The notes under the pieces were generated by a model. The model saw only the letters and a program-made list of their open reading frames with translations, was not told where the DNA came from and searched no databases. From Amycolatopsis sp. 2-15 (lineage in GTDB: Bacteria > Actinomycetota > Actinomycetes > Mycobacteriales > Pseudonocardiaceae), in assembly GCF_030285625.1 (NCBI RefSeq), contig NZ_CP127294.1, forward strand, positions 1,374,001 through 1,438,000: 64,000 nucleotides of DNA, written 5' to 3'. Numbering within the stretch: position 1 is the first letter of the stretch; each line of letters starts with the position of its first letter. The position numbers were made by a program, and so were the translations under genes. Positions 37,351 to 46,569 of the stretch are shown here, one piece after another.

Positions 37351-40300
37351 ATGCGGATCGGGGTTCTGGGGACGGTCACGGCGTGGGACGCGGCGGGCGA
37401 GCCGGTCGTCGTGGGCGGTCCCCGGGTGCGGGCGCTGCTGGCGCAGCTCGCGCTGGAGGCGGGCCGGTTCGTGCCGGCGGAGCGGCTCATCGACGGCCTC
37501 TACGGCGAGGAACCGCCGGACGGCGCGGCCAACGCGCTGCAGTCACAGGTCTCGCGGCTGCGCAGCGCATTGAAGACGGTGGCGCCGGTGGAGTTCACGG
37601 GCGCGGGCTACCGGCTCGTGGTCGAACCCGACGAGGTCGACGTCCACCGGTTCGAGCGGCTGGCCGGCGACGGGCGGCGCGAGCTCGCGGCGGCCGACGC
37701 CACCCACGCGAGCGACCTGCTCGGCGAAGCGTTGGCGTTGTGGCGCGGGCCGGCCTTCGCCGACGTGACCGAAGCGCCCTTCGCCGCAACACAGGCAACC
37801 CGTCTCGACGAGCTGCACGCGGATGCGGCGAGCGACCGCGTCGACGCGGAGATCACGCTCGGCCGCGCCGCGGAGGTGCTCGACGAGCTGCGGGCGGCCG
37901 TCGTCGCCGCGCCCTTGCGGGAACGGTCGCGCACCCAGCTCGTGCGCGCGCTGCACGCGGCAGGCCGTTCGGCCGAGGCGTTGGCGGCGTTCGAGGACGC
38001 GCGCCGCACGCTGGCCGACGAGCTCGGCGCCGACCCCGGGCCCGAGCTGGCCGAGGCGCATCTGGCCGCGCTGCGCAGCGAGCCGGCGTCCGCGTCTTCG
38101 CCGTTGCCCGCGCAGCTGACCAGCTTCGTCGGCCGCGACGGTGAGCTGCGGCAGGTCGGCGAGCTGCTGCGGCGCGCGCGGCTGGTGACGTTGCTGGGGC
38201 CTGGTGGCACCGGGAAGACGCGGCTGGCCGTGGAGGTCGCGACGGCTCATGCCGGGTCGGCGGCGTTCGTGGAGTTGGCGCCGCACGTCGCGGACGACGT
38301 GGGGCAGGCCGTGCTGAGTGCGCTGGGGCTGCGTGAAGGTGCGTCGCCGCTGCGCGGTTCGGGGGTGCAGGACCCGGTGGAACGGCTGGTGTCGGCGCTG
38401 CGTGACCAATCGACGTTGCTGGTGCTGGACAACTGCGAGCACGTGGTCGACGCGGCCGCGCGGCTGCTCGCGCGCCTGCTGCCCGCGTGCCCCGGCCTGC
38501 GGGTGCTCGCGACGAGCCGGGAGCCGCTCGGCATCACCGGTGAGCAGCTGGCGCCCGTGCCGCGGCTCGCGGTGCCGCCGCCGGGCACGCCCGCGGCCGA
38601 GGCGCTGGGGTTCCCGGCCGTGCGGTTGTTCGCCGACCGCGCGGCCGCGAGCGACCCGGCGTTCCGCGTGGACGAGGACACGATCGGCGACGTCCAGCAC
38701 ATCTGCGCCGCGCTCGACGGCCTGCCGCTCGCGCTGGAGCTGGCGGCGGCGCGCGTGCGGACGCTGCCGGTCGGCGAGATCGCCGCGCGGCTGGACAACC
38801 GCTTCCACCTGCTCGCGCGGGGCAGCCGCACGGCGGAGACGCGGCACCGCTCGCTGCGTGGCGTCGTGGAGTGGAGCTGGGAGCTGCTGGACGACGACGA
38901 ACGCCGCCTCGCGCGCCGGCTCACCGTGTTCTCCGGCGGGGCGACGCTGGCGGCGGCCGAGCTCGTCTGCGATGTGCCGGACACCGTCGACCTGTTGCCG
39001 GGCCTGGCGGACAAGTCACTGGTCGAGACCACGGGCGATCGTTACCGCATGCTGGAGACGATCCGCGCGTTCTGCGCGGAGAAGCTCGAGGGCGCGGGCG
39101 AAACGGCGCGGTTCATGTCGGCGCATGCTGCGGAGTTCCTGCGGCTGGCCGAGGAAGCCGACCCGTTGCTGCGCACCGCCGACCAGCTGCGCTGGCTCGA
39201 CCGGCTCGACGCGGAGTACGACAACCTCGTCGCCGCGCTGCGGTGGTCGACGGACGCGGACCTGCCCACGGCGTTGCGGCTGACGGCCGCGCTGGCCACG
39301 TACTGGTGGATGCGCGGCCGGCGCTACGAGGGCGCGATGCTGTCGCTGGAGGTCGTGAAGCGCTGCGGCCCGGTTGCTCCCGAGGGGTACGAGGAGCAGT
39401 TCCTGATGTGCGTGCTCAACGCGATGTCCGGCGCCCCCGGCCACGACGCGACACTGCCGTACCAGTCCACAGTGGAGCATTACGCGCTCGATGTCGCCTG
39501 GGCACCAAGGCATCCGACGCTGAGCCTGCTGCTGGGCGTGGTGATCGGCCCGCCGGCCGACGAGGCGACGCTCTTCACCCGCAGCAGCATCATGGCCGGC
39601 GGCGACCCGTGGAGCAGCGCGCTCGTCCCCATGGGCACGGGCCTGCGCGCGATGCTCACCGGCGACCTCGACTTGGCCGAGACGAAGCTGCGCGAGGGCG
39701 AGTCCCGCTACCGCGCCCTCGGCGAACGCTGGGGCCTGTCGATGTCGCTCGACCACCTGTCGCAGCTGCTCACGTGGCGCGGCCACTGGGACGAGGCTAT
39801 GGCCGCCATGACCGAGTCCATGGACCTCATGCAGCAACTCGGCGCCGCCGACGACTACGCCGACCTGCTCTGCCGCCGCGCCGACAGCCGCGCCCTCCGC
39901 GGCGACGTCGCGGTCGCCCGCGAGGACTACTCGCGCGTGATCTCGTTGGCTCGACGGTCAGGCATGCCGGAAACGCGCGCCTCGGGCTACGTCGGCTTGG
40001 CGGCCCTGGCACGCCGCAACGGGGACTTGGCGGACGCTCGAACTCTGGCCGAACGCGCCCTGGCGGAATGCACCAGCGGCTCCTTCTCGGTCGCCGCGGT
40101 CCGCGGTGCCGCGACCATCGCGCTGGGCTGGGTCTCCGTCGCATCGGGCAACGCTTCCGAAGCCCGCGCGCTCATGCGCGAAGCCGTGGAGGCGGCGCAC
40201 CAGTGGCAGGACAGCACCGTGCTGGCCTCGGCCCTGGAGTGCGTCGCGGGCGCCGCGCTACTGGAGGACCACGCCGAGGAAGCCGCCATGCTGCTCGGCG

Positions 40301-40464
40301 CCGCCGTCGCCGCCCGCGGCACGGAGGTCGCGGGCCAACCGGACGTCGCCGAGGTCGCCGACCGCGCCCGCGCTCTGCTGGGCGCGGGCTACGACCGGTA
40401 CTACGCCAACGGGCGGGAGCTGACGGTGCAGAAGGCATTGACGGCGGCGGGGATCGCTCCGTAG
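37351..40464 (+). CDS. AfsR/SARP-family transcriptional regulator with NB-ARC ATPase
   Basis: A 1037-residue multi-domain regulator. Residues 1-90 are an OmpR-like winged helix (MRIGVLGTVTAW to GAGYRLVV), about 95-240 a bacterial transcriptional activation (BTAD) domain, and about 280-560 an NTPase with Walker A GPGGTGKTRLA (about residue 282) and Walker B LLVLDNCEHV. The rest is TPR-like helical repeats. Such proteins activate biosynthetic clusters or respond to ATP-dependent signals. It reads away from the second sugar cluster across a 135-bp spacer and may control it; this is position only. Confidence 0.9.
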   Translation: MRIGVLGTVTAWDAAGEPVVVGGPRVRALLAQLALEAGRFVPAERLIDGLYGEEPPDGAANALQSQVSRLRSALKTVAPVEFTGAGYRLVVEPDEVDVHRFERLAGDGRRELAAADATHASDLLGEALALWRGPAFADVTEAPFAATQATRLDELHADAASDRVDAEITLGRAAEVLDELRAAVVAAPLRERSRTQLVRALHAAGRSAEALAAFEDARRTLADELGADPGPELAEAHLAALRSEPASASSPLPAQLTSFVGRDGELRQVGELLRRARLVTLLGPGGTGKTRLAVEVATAHAGSAAFVELAPHVADDVGQAVLSALGLREGASPLRGSGVQDPVERLVSALRDQSTLLVLDNCEHVVDAAARLLARLLPACPGLRVLATSREPLGITGEQLAPVPRLAVPPPGTPAAEALGFPAVRLFADRAAASDPAFRVDEDTIGDVQHICAALDGLPLALELAAARVRTLPVGEIAARLDNRFHLLARGSRTAETRHRSLRGVVEWSWELLDDDERRLARRLTVFSGGATLAAAELVCDVPDTVDLLPGLADKSLVETTGDRYRMLETIRAFCAEKLEGAGETARFMSAHAAEFLRLAEEADPLLRTADQLRWLDRLDAEYDNLVAALRWSTDADLPTALRLTAALATYWWMRGRRYEGAMLSLEVVKRCGPVAPEGYEEQFLMCVLNAMSGAPGHDATLPYQSTVEHYALDVAWAPRHPTLSLLLGVVIGPPADEATLFTRSSIMAGGDPWSSALVPMGTGLRAMLTGDLDLAETKLREGESRYRALGERWGLSMSLDHLSQLLTWRGHWDEAMAAMTESMDLMQQLGAADDYADLLCRRADSRALRGDVAVAREDYSRVISLARRSGMPETRASGYVGLAALARRNGDLADARTLAERALAECTSGSFSVAAVRGAATIALGWVSVASGNASEARALMREAVEAAHQWQDSTVLASALECVAGAALLEDHAEEAAMLLGAAVAARGTEVAGQPDVAEVADRARALLGAGYDRYYANGRELTVQKALTAAGIAP

Positions 40465-40775
40465 TCCACGTTCCGGAGTCCATGGCTTGGACCAGCCGCG
40501 GGTCACTCTCGGCGGGGCCGGCTGCACCACACCATCGCCTGGGACGAGCGAACGTTCCGAAACCTTCGGCCGGCTCTGGAAACAACAGCTTCTTCCGACG
40601 CCTCCGAGCCGGCGGGTCACCTGCGCGCGGAGAGTGGGCCTGGCGGTCGATCAGCAAGCAGCGACATCGCAACACCCCCACTGACCTGCACTGTCAGCCA
40701 TCGTGCGTCGTTCGTGCGTAGGTCGTCAGCGGGGCCCGGGAGCGTGAGGGCCAGAGCGAACCACGGAGGCCCACC
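40465..40775. other. 311-bp intergenic region, no gene seen
   Basis: No ORF with coding character, tRNA or strong inverted repeat is seen. A GGAGG ribosome-binding site lies just before the MFS ATG; a promoter for the exporter must lie here but none can be assigned. Confidence 0.5.
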
Positions 40776-42305
40776 ATGACCATGACCGACGCACCAACCA
40801 CCCCGGACAGAGCCCTGACGCCGGCGCGCAAAGCTGCCATCATCGGCGTCTGCGTGCTCGTGCAGATCCTCACGGCCGTCGACATGACGGTGCTCCACCT
40901 GGCGATCCCGGCGTTGTCCGAGTCGCTGCGGCCGACGACTACGCAGGCGCTCTGGATCGCCGACGGGTACGGGTTCGCGCTGGCCGGGCTGCTCATCACG
41001 GCGGGCAACATCGGCGACCGCATCGGGCGCAAACGGCTGTTGCTGGCCGGCGCGGCCGTGTTCGGGCTGGTTTCGGTGGCCACGGCGTACGCGCCGAGTG
41101 CCGAGCTGCTCATCGTGTTGCGGATCCTGCTCGGGGCGAGCGCAGCGACGCTGATACCGTCGACGTTGTCGATCCTGCGCAACACTTTCACCGGCAAGGA
41201 GCGCACGGCGGCGATCGGCGTGTCGAGCGGGCTGACGATCCTCGGGTTCGGCCTCGGCCCGCTCATCGGCGGCGCACTGCTGAGCCACTTCTGGTGGGGT
41301 TCGGTGTTCCTGATCAACGTGCCCGTGGTCGTCGTGGTGATCGCGGTCGGGATCTTCGTGCTGCCGGAGTCGCGCAACCCCGTGCCCGGGCGGCTGGACG
41401 GCCTCAGTGTCGCGCTGTCGCTCGTGGGCATCCTCGGCGTGGTCTACACCATCAAGGAGATCGCGTACGAGGGCCTGAACCATTGGGACGTCTACGCGGC
41501 GGCGGTCCTCGGCGCCGGCAGCCTGCTCGCGTTCGTGCTGCGCCAGCCGCGGCTGGCCGAGCCGCTGATGGACCTGCGGCTGTTCCGCAACCGCGCCTTC
41601 TCCGCGACGGTCGTGACCACCGTGCTCGCCATGTTCGCGCAGCTGGCCGTGAGCGTGATCTCCACGCAGTACTTCCAGCTCGTCAACGGGTGGTCGCCCC
41701 TGAAGTCGGGCCTGGCGGGCCTGCCGGGCATGGGCGGCGCGCTGATCGGCGGCACGCTCGGCGCCGTGCTGATCAAGTCGCTCGGCCGCGCCGGCACGGT
41801 CACGCTCGGCTGCCTGTCGTCGGCGATCGGGTTCGTGCTCTACAGCCGCACAGACGTCGGCACCGCGTATGCGTACCTCGTGGTGACGATGGTGGTCTTC
41901 GGCATCGGGCTCGCGCTGATCCTCACCGTCGCGACGGACACCGTGCTCGGCGTGGTCCCGAAGCACCGCGCCGGCGCCGCGTCGGCCGTCTCCGAGACGG
42001 CCACGGAGCTCGGCGGCGCGCTCGGCATCGCGGTGCTCGGCAGCGTGCTCGGCTCGCTGTACCGCCAGGGCCTGCCCGCGGACGTCCCGGCGCCGGCCCG
42101 CGAGACGCTGGCCGGCGCCGCGCAGGTGTCCGCGCAGCTCCCGGCCGGTCCCGGCGCGCAGCTGCTGCACACCGCGCAGCACGCGTTCATCGGTGGCCTG
42201 CAGGTGACGATGCTCGGCGCCGCGGGCCTGATGGTGCTGGTCGCGGGCGTGGCGTGGTTCGCGCTGCGCGGGGTGCCGAAGGTGCTCGAAGATCCGGCCG
42301 AGTGA
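40776..42305 (+). CDS. MFS exporter, DHA2 (14-TM) type
   Basis: A 509-residue transporter with about 14 helices. Helix 1 carries LTAVDMTVLHLAIPAL (the D1 motif), then GYGFALAGLLITAGNIGDRIGRKR (motif A loop) and GFGLGPLIGGALLSHF (antiporter motif C). This is the DHA2/QacA layout of proton-driven drug efflux pumps. Substrate unknown. No TetR-type regulator is adjacent. A 10-bp hairpin follows the stop. Confidence 0.9.
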   Translation: MTMTDAPTTPDRALTPARKAAIIGVCVLVQILTAVDMTVLHLAIPALSESLRPTTTQALWIADGYGFALAGLLITAGNIGDRIGRKRLLLAGAAVFGLVSVATAYAPSAELLIVLRILLGASAATLIPSTLSILRNTFTGKERTAAIGVSSGLTILGFGLGPLIGGALLSHFWWGSVFLINVPVVVVVIAVGIFVLPESRNPVPGRLDGLSVALSLVGILGVVYTIKEIAYEGLNHWDVYAAAVLGAGSLLAFVLRQPRLAEPLMDLRLFRNRAFSATVVTTVLAMFAQLAVSVISTQYFQLVNGWSPLKSGLAGLPGMGGALIGGTLGAVLIKSLGRAGTVTLGCLSSAIGFVLYSRTDVGTAYAYLVVTMVVFGIGLALILTVATDTVLGVVPKHRAGAASAVSETATELGGALGIAVLGSVLGSLYRQGLPADVPAPARETLAGAAQVSAQLPAGPGAQLLHTAQHAFIGGLQVTMLGAAGLMVLVAGVAWFALRGVPKVLEDPAE

Positions 42306-42310
42306 CCGCG

Positions 42311-42350
42311 CTCCGGTCCGCGGTGGGCGGAAGTCCACTTCGGACCGGAG
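42311..42350 (+). terminator. hairpin after MFS gene
   Basis: CTCCGGTCCG (42311-42320) pairs perfectly with CGGACCGGAG (42341-42350) around a 20-base loop, six bases after the exporter stop. No U tract. Confidence 0.6.
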
Positions 42351-42400
42351 TTCGTCAACAAGTCACCTGATCCGTGAAAAACCGCACTTCAGACCACTTG

Positions 42401-42432
42401 GGCTACGCAACCGACGCCGAGGTCGCGTAGCC
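42401..42432. promoter_or_regulatory. 8-bp inverted repeat just before lhgO
   Basis: GGCTACGC (42401-42408) and GCGTAGCC (42425-42432) form a dyad that ends 9 bp before the lhgO GTG. It could be an operator or a small RNA hairpin near the ribosome-binding region; no regulator gene is adjacent. Confidence 0.4.
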
Positions 42433-42441
42433 TTTCCGTCC

Positions 42442-43626
42442 GTGCGCAACGTGGTGGTGATCGGTGGCGGAATCGTCGGCCTGGCCGTGGCCTGGGAGCT
42501 GTCGCAGCGGGGGCAGGACGTCACGGTGCTCGAGAAGGAGAGCCGCTGGGCGGCACACCAGACGGGGCACAACTCCAACGTGGTCCACGCCGGCCTCTAC
42601 TACAAACCGGGCTCGTTCAAGGCGCGGATGTCCGTGGCCGGCAATCGGTCCATTGTGGACTTCGCCCGACAGTACGGCGTGCCTGTGGAGGTGTGCGGGA
42701 AGCTCGTGGTGGCCACGAGCGACGCGGAGCTGCCGGCCCTGAACATCCTCGCCGAGCGCGCCGAGGCCAACGGCGTGCCGGCCAAGAAGGTCACCCCCGC
42801 CGAGGCGCGCGAGTACGAGCCCGAGGTGGCGTGCGTCGGCGCGCTGCGCGTGGAGTCCACGGGCATCATCGACTTCCCGGCCGTCTGCGCCGCGCTCGTG
42901 CGCCTGCTCGACGAGGCCGACGCGGACCTGCGGCTCGACACCGAGGTCCTCGGCATCCGCCCCGGCGCCCACGGTGGTGTGGAAGTCGCCACCGGCACGG
43001 AGGTCATCCAGGCCGACGCGCTCGTGAACTGCGCCGGCCTGCAGTCCGACCGCGTGGCCGAGCTGGCCGGCGTCACCCCGAGCGCGCGCATCGTGCCCTT
43101 CCGCGGCGAGTACTACGAGCTCAAGCCCGAGCGCCGCCACCTCGTGCGCGGCCTCATCTACCCCGTGCCCGACCCGACGCTGCCGTTCCTCGGCGTGCAC
43201 CTCACGCGGATGCTCGACGGCAGTGTGCACGCCGGCCCCAACGCCGTGCTCGCGCTGCGCCGCGAGGGCTACCGCTGGGCCGACGTTTCCGTGAAGGACC
43301 TCGCCGACGTCGCCCGCTTCCCCGGCGCGTGGCGGCTGGCGCGCAAGTACGCGTACCCGACGGGGCTGGAAGAAGTGCTGCGCTCGTTCTCGAAGAAGCG
43401 CTTCGCCGCGAGCCTCGCCCGGCTGGTGCCCGCCGTGGCGGACGACGACATCGTCCGCCACGGCTCCGGCGTGCGGGCCCAGGCGCTGCGTCCCGACGGC
43501 TCGCTCGTCGACGACTTCCTCATCGAGACCGCGCGCGACCAGGTCCACGTGCTCAACGCACCGAGCCCCGCGGCGACGAGCGCGCTGGAGATCGCGAAGC
43601 ACATCGCCGATCAAGTAGCCGCCTGA
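42442..43626 (+). CDS. lhgO: L-2-hydroxyglutarate oxidase
   Basis: A 394-residue FAD-dependent DAO-family enzyme. The N-terminal VVVIGGGIVGLAVAWEL binds FAD, and the family hallmark QTGHNSNVVHAGLYYKPGS follows; the C-terminal block DDIVRHGSGVRAQA and VHVLNAPSPAATSALEI also matches LhgO. It oxidises L-2-hydroxyglutarate to 2-oxoglutarate, repairing a by-product of dehydrogenases or feeding the membrane quinone pool. GTG start. Confidence 0.9.
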   Translation: MRNVVVIGGGIVGLAVAWELSQRGQDVTVLEKESRWAAHQTGHNSNVVHAGLYYKPGSFKARMSVAGNRSIVDFARQYGVPVEVCGKLVVATSDAELPALNILAERAEANGVPAKKVTPAEAREYEPEVACVGALRVESTGIIDFPAVCAALVRLLDEADADLRLDTEVLGIRPGAHGGVEVATGTEVIQADALVNCAGLQSDRVAELAGVTPSARIVPFRGEYYELKPERRHLVRGLIYPVPDPTLPFLGVHLTRMLDGSVHAGPNAVLALRREGYRWADVSVKDLADVARFPGAWRLARKYAYPTGLEEVLRSFSKKRFAASLARLVPAVADDDIVRHGSGVRAQALRPDGSLVDDFLIETARDQVHVLNAPSPAATSALEIAKHIADQVAA

Positions 43627-43735
43627 GCTGCGCAAACAAGTTCGCGAAAAATTTCTGGGATTTCCGTGAACCGTCCAGGCCGGCGTTCCGTGTGTTGGCC
43701 GCACGCGGAAGATCACGCTGGAGGTCCCGGACGCC

Positions 43736-45424
43736 ATGAACCAGAACGCCTCGCACTTCGGTGAGCCGGCCACGACGTTCCTGAAGCCGCACAGCGGCCA
43801 GGGCCCCGTGGACCTGGGCCGGGTGGTTCAGGCGGTCGCTCGCCCCGGTGCGCCCCGGCCGCTGCGGGTCGACGTGGCCGGTGGTGGCCCGGTCGGGCTG
43901 ATCTTCGCGTGCACGCTGCGGTCGATGCTGGGCGACAAGGTCAAGATCCGCGTGTTCGACCGCCGCTGGATGCGGCGCGACGGCCGGATCGCCTGGCAGG
44001 GCACAGCGGAGGGCAACAACCGCCGCGAGCAGGTCGTCACGCTGCAGAGCAACGTGTGGGGCCAGCTGCCGATGCTCGTGCGGCGCCGCCTGTTCACCCC
44101 CGGCAACTACTCGGAGATGTGGCCGCTCGGCCCCGACTCCCCCACGCACCGCGGCCGCCCGCGCAACATCAAGGTCCGCTGGATCGAAGACTGCCTGCTG
44201 GAGATGGCGCAGGACTTCTACGGCATCGAGCTCGTCCCCGAGCCGTACGCGCAGCCGAAGTCCTGGGACGGCCTCGACGTGCTCGCCATCTGCGACGGCG
44301 CCCGGTCGAAGACGCGTGAGGACCTGAAGGAGGCCTTCGGCCCGTCGAGCCGCGACCTCTACTCCGTGGGCGGCACGCCGCTCGACGAGACCGTGCTCGG
44401 CATCCGCATCAAGGGGAAGGTGCCCGACGAGCACACCGTGCCGCTCACCGTGTGCCAGAACCGCTTCCTGTTCAACTCCCTCGGCGGCGGCTTCATCAAC
44501 ATGCGCCTCACCGCCGAGGAGGCCTCGGAAGTCCTGGCCTACGGCGAAAACGGCCCTGTGCCGTGCATCGGCAAGTTCGGCTGCACCATGCGCCCGGACG
44601 GCGACAAGTTCGTGTGCGACCGCCACCGCTCGGTGTTCAAGCCGTCGGTGGACAAGCTGTCGTTCCTGTGGCCGCGCATCGCCGACGGGGTCAAGTTCTT
44701 CGGTGCGACGATGGGCGACATCGTGGGCATCACGTCGTTCAAGCTGGGCATGCAGCAGAACCCGAAGTTCACCGCGCAGCTCGCGCCCTCCACGTACGCG
44801 TTCCTGCTCGGCGACGCCGCCAACTCGCTGCACTTCTGGCCGGGCCGCGGCCTCAACACCGGCGTGAAGAGCGTGCAGTCGCTCGCCGCGAACCTCGCGT
44901 CCCGCTGGGCCGGGCGGGCGTTCCGCGCCGCCGACTTCGCCCCGCACGAGGGCCTGATGCAGCAGCTGCAGTACCGCGAGAAGTCGCGCGCCTGGACGAC
45001 GATGCTGATCCCCGACGAGAACGGCCTGCCGCGCGGGATCGAGGACCGCATCCGCGCCGGCCTCACCAGCAAGGAAGACCGCCAGGCGCTGGCCGACACG
45101 CTGTACAAGCGGCTGCTGGCCGTGAAGTCCCGGCTGGAGGGCCGCATGGGCGCGTTGGCCGACGACGCTTGGTACCGCTCGCGCATCAACTCGCTCGACG
45201 TGAAGACGCTGGGCGTGATGGTCGAGTCCGGCGCCTGGATCACCCGCGAGATCGGCGGCGACGAAGTGGCGGTGAACATCGAGGTGGCGCCGGCCGACAC
45301 CAACGCCTCGGAGCCGACGCGCCGCGCCCCGTCGCCCCAGCGCCCGGCCCGCCCCGCGTCGCGCAACATCCCGGTGGCGCGCACCGGCCCGGCCGGGCCG
45401 CGCCGCCCGGCCGGTGTGTCCTGA
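43736..45424 (+). CDS. FAD-dependent monooxygenase-like protein of unknown substrate
   Basis: A 562-residue protein. The Rossmann FAD motif is VDVAGGGPVGLIFACTLRSML (starting near residue 45), and the second FAD motif GDAANSLHFWPGRGLNTGVKS is of the aromatic-hydroxylase type. Unlike hydroxylases the middle is long, with MRRDGRIAWQGTAEG and RREQVVTLQSNVWGQLP. The last 60 residues are Pro/Arg/Ala-rich and probably disordered. Resembles MICAL-like or tryptophan-halogenase-like FAD proteins, but no family can be named. ATG start; a lone gene after lhgO. Confidence 0.75.
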   Translation: MNQNASHFGEPATTFLKPHSGQGPVDLGRVVQAVARPGAPRPLRVDVAGGGPVGLIFACTLRSMLGDKVKIRVFDRRWMRRDGRIAWQGTAEGNNRREQVVTLQSNVWGQLPMLVRRRLFTPGNYSEMWPLGPDSPTHRGRPRNIKVRWIEDCLLEMAQDFYGIELVPEPYAQPKSWDGLDVLAICDGARSKTREDLKEAFGPSSRDLYSVGGTPLDETVLGIRIKGKVPDEHTVPLTVCQNRFLFNSLGGGFINMRLTAEEASEVLAYGENGPVPCIGKFGCTMRPDGDKFVCDRHRSVFKPSVDKLSFLWPRIADGVKFFGATMGDIVGITSFKLGMQQNPKFTAQLAPSTYAFLLGDAANSLHFWPGRGLNTGVKSVQSLAANLASRWAGRAFRAADFAPHEGLMQQLQYREKSRAWTTMLIPDENGLPRGIEDRIRAGLTSKEDRQALADTLYKRLLAVKSRLEGRMGALADDAWYRSRINSLDVKTLGVMVESGAWITREIGGDEVAVNIEVAPADTNASEPTRRAPSPQRPARPASRNIPVARTGPAGPRRPAGVS

Positions 45425-45446
45425 CGCGACAGTCCACTAACGATGG

Positions 45447-46454
45447 TCAGTCCGGGAGGTTCCCCGACACCAGGGGAACTCCCGCCTTGACGGCGTCGCA
45501 CGCCTTCGAGGGGTCGTCGAGATAACCCGACACGATCTGGATCGACGACGTCGGCGTGACGGCCAACCCGGCTCCGCAGTTGACGCCGCCGGAGTCGTTG
45601 AAGTTGCCGAAGATCGACCAGTGGTGACCGTCGGCCTCGATGGTCGAGACCGGCGGCACGTCCATGCCCGGCCACTGCGTCATCGGCAGGTCGGGGCCGA
45701 GCCACACCTCGAAGGCCTTCTGGCCGCGATCGCCGTCGGTGTCGTCCCACAGGCAGAACACCGCGTTGGGCACAACGCTGGAGTTCTGCTTCTCACCCTG
45801 CGGCGCCACGTGCAGCGACGCGGCTTGGTCGGGCTTCAGCAGCGTGCACGGGTCCAGGCCCACCAGCGGCCCGCTCGGCGGCGCCGCACTGCTCGGAGCC
45901 GTCGGCGTGATCTGCGGCGCGGGCTGCCCACCCGGCAGGTGCGCGGCAACCTGCGGCACCGCCTGCTTCGCCGCGTCGCACGCCTTGGTCTCGTCCGGGT
46001 TGGACACGCTCACGAACGCGTAGGACTTCGGGCCGAGCGTGGTGTAGAGGTCGCAGCTGCCGGGGATGAACGAGCCGTAGCGCGTCCACTGGAACCCGCC
46101 GGACGCGAAGGGCGGGGCCTTCACCACGGCGCCCTGGAGGTAGTCGTCCAGCGACTGGTCCACCGCCCAGCCGACGGTGAGGATGGTCAACGCCGCGCTG
46201 TCGTCCTTGCTGCTCCACAGGCACATCGCGGGCGTGCGCAGCTTCTCGCTCGCCGCCTGCCCCTTCCCGGGCCCGCGGTAGCCCAGCGCGTCGGCCTGCT
46301 GCTGGTCGACCAGCGAACACGCGTCCACGACCTGCTGCACGGGCCCCTGCCCGGGCACCGGCTCCGCGACGCCCCCGACCCGCACCGTGCACCCGGCCAC
46401 CACCGCGGCCACTCCGGCCCCGGCCACGGCCGCCCGGACTCCCCTGAACCCCAT
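45447..46454 (-). CDS. DUF3558-family lipoprotein with two repeats
   Basis: A 335-residue secreted lipoprotein. The signal peptide ends in a lipobox VVAGC (Cys near residue 22). Two DUF3558-like repeats are visible, each opening with a Cys and 'Leu at start of helix' pattern: DACSLVDQQQADALG and LDPCTLLKPDQAASL, each with a later CLW and CDAxK element. DUF3558 proteins are actinobacterial cell-surface lipoproteins of unknown function. ATG 46454; an upstream in-frame ATG lacks a proper signal. Confidence 0.82.
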   Translation of the reverse strand: MGFRGVRAAVAGAGVAAVVAGCTVRVGGVAEPVPGQGPVQQVVDACSLVDQQQADALGYRGPGKGQAASEKLRTPAMCLWSSKDDSAALTILTVGWAVDQSLDDYLQGAVVKAPPFASGGFQWTRYGSFIPGSCDLYTTLGPKSYAFVSVSNPDETKACDAAKQAVPQVAAHLPGGQPAPQITPTAPSSAAPPSGPLVGLDPCTLLKPDQAASLHVAPQGEKQNSSVVPNAVFCLWDDTDGDRGQKAFEVWLGPDLPMTQWPGMDVPPVSTIEADGHHWSIFGNFNDSGGVNCGAGLAVTPTSSIQIVSGYLDDPSKACDAVKAGVPLVSGNLPD

Positions 46455-46525
46455 CGGCGTTTCCTCCTCGCGCCCGAACCCTAGCGGGCGCACCGGGCTC
46501 GCACCGGCTATCCGCGGAAACGGCA

Positions 46526-46555
46526 GCGGCCGGGACCCCACAGGGCCCCGGCCGC
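46526..46555 (-). terminator. hairpin after serS
   Basis: GCGGCCGGG (46526-46534) pairs with CCCGGCCGC (46547-46555), with a second three-pair stem near the loop. It begins 15 bp after the serS stop on the minus strand. A GTTTTAC run precedes, not follows, the stem, so there is no U tract. Confidence 0.6.
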
Positions 46556-46569
46556 GTAAAACACTCCGA

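Noticed and set aside
42401..42432. Riboswitch before lhgO
   Set aside because: Only one short dyad; no second helix or conserved ligand-binding core.
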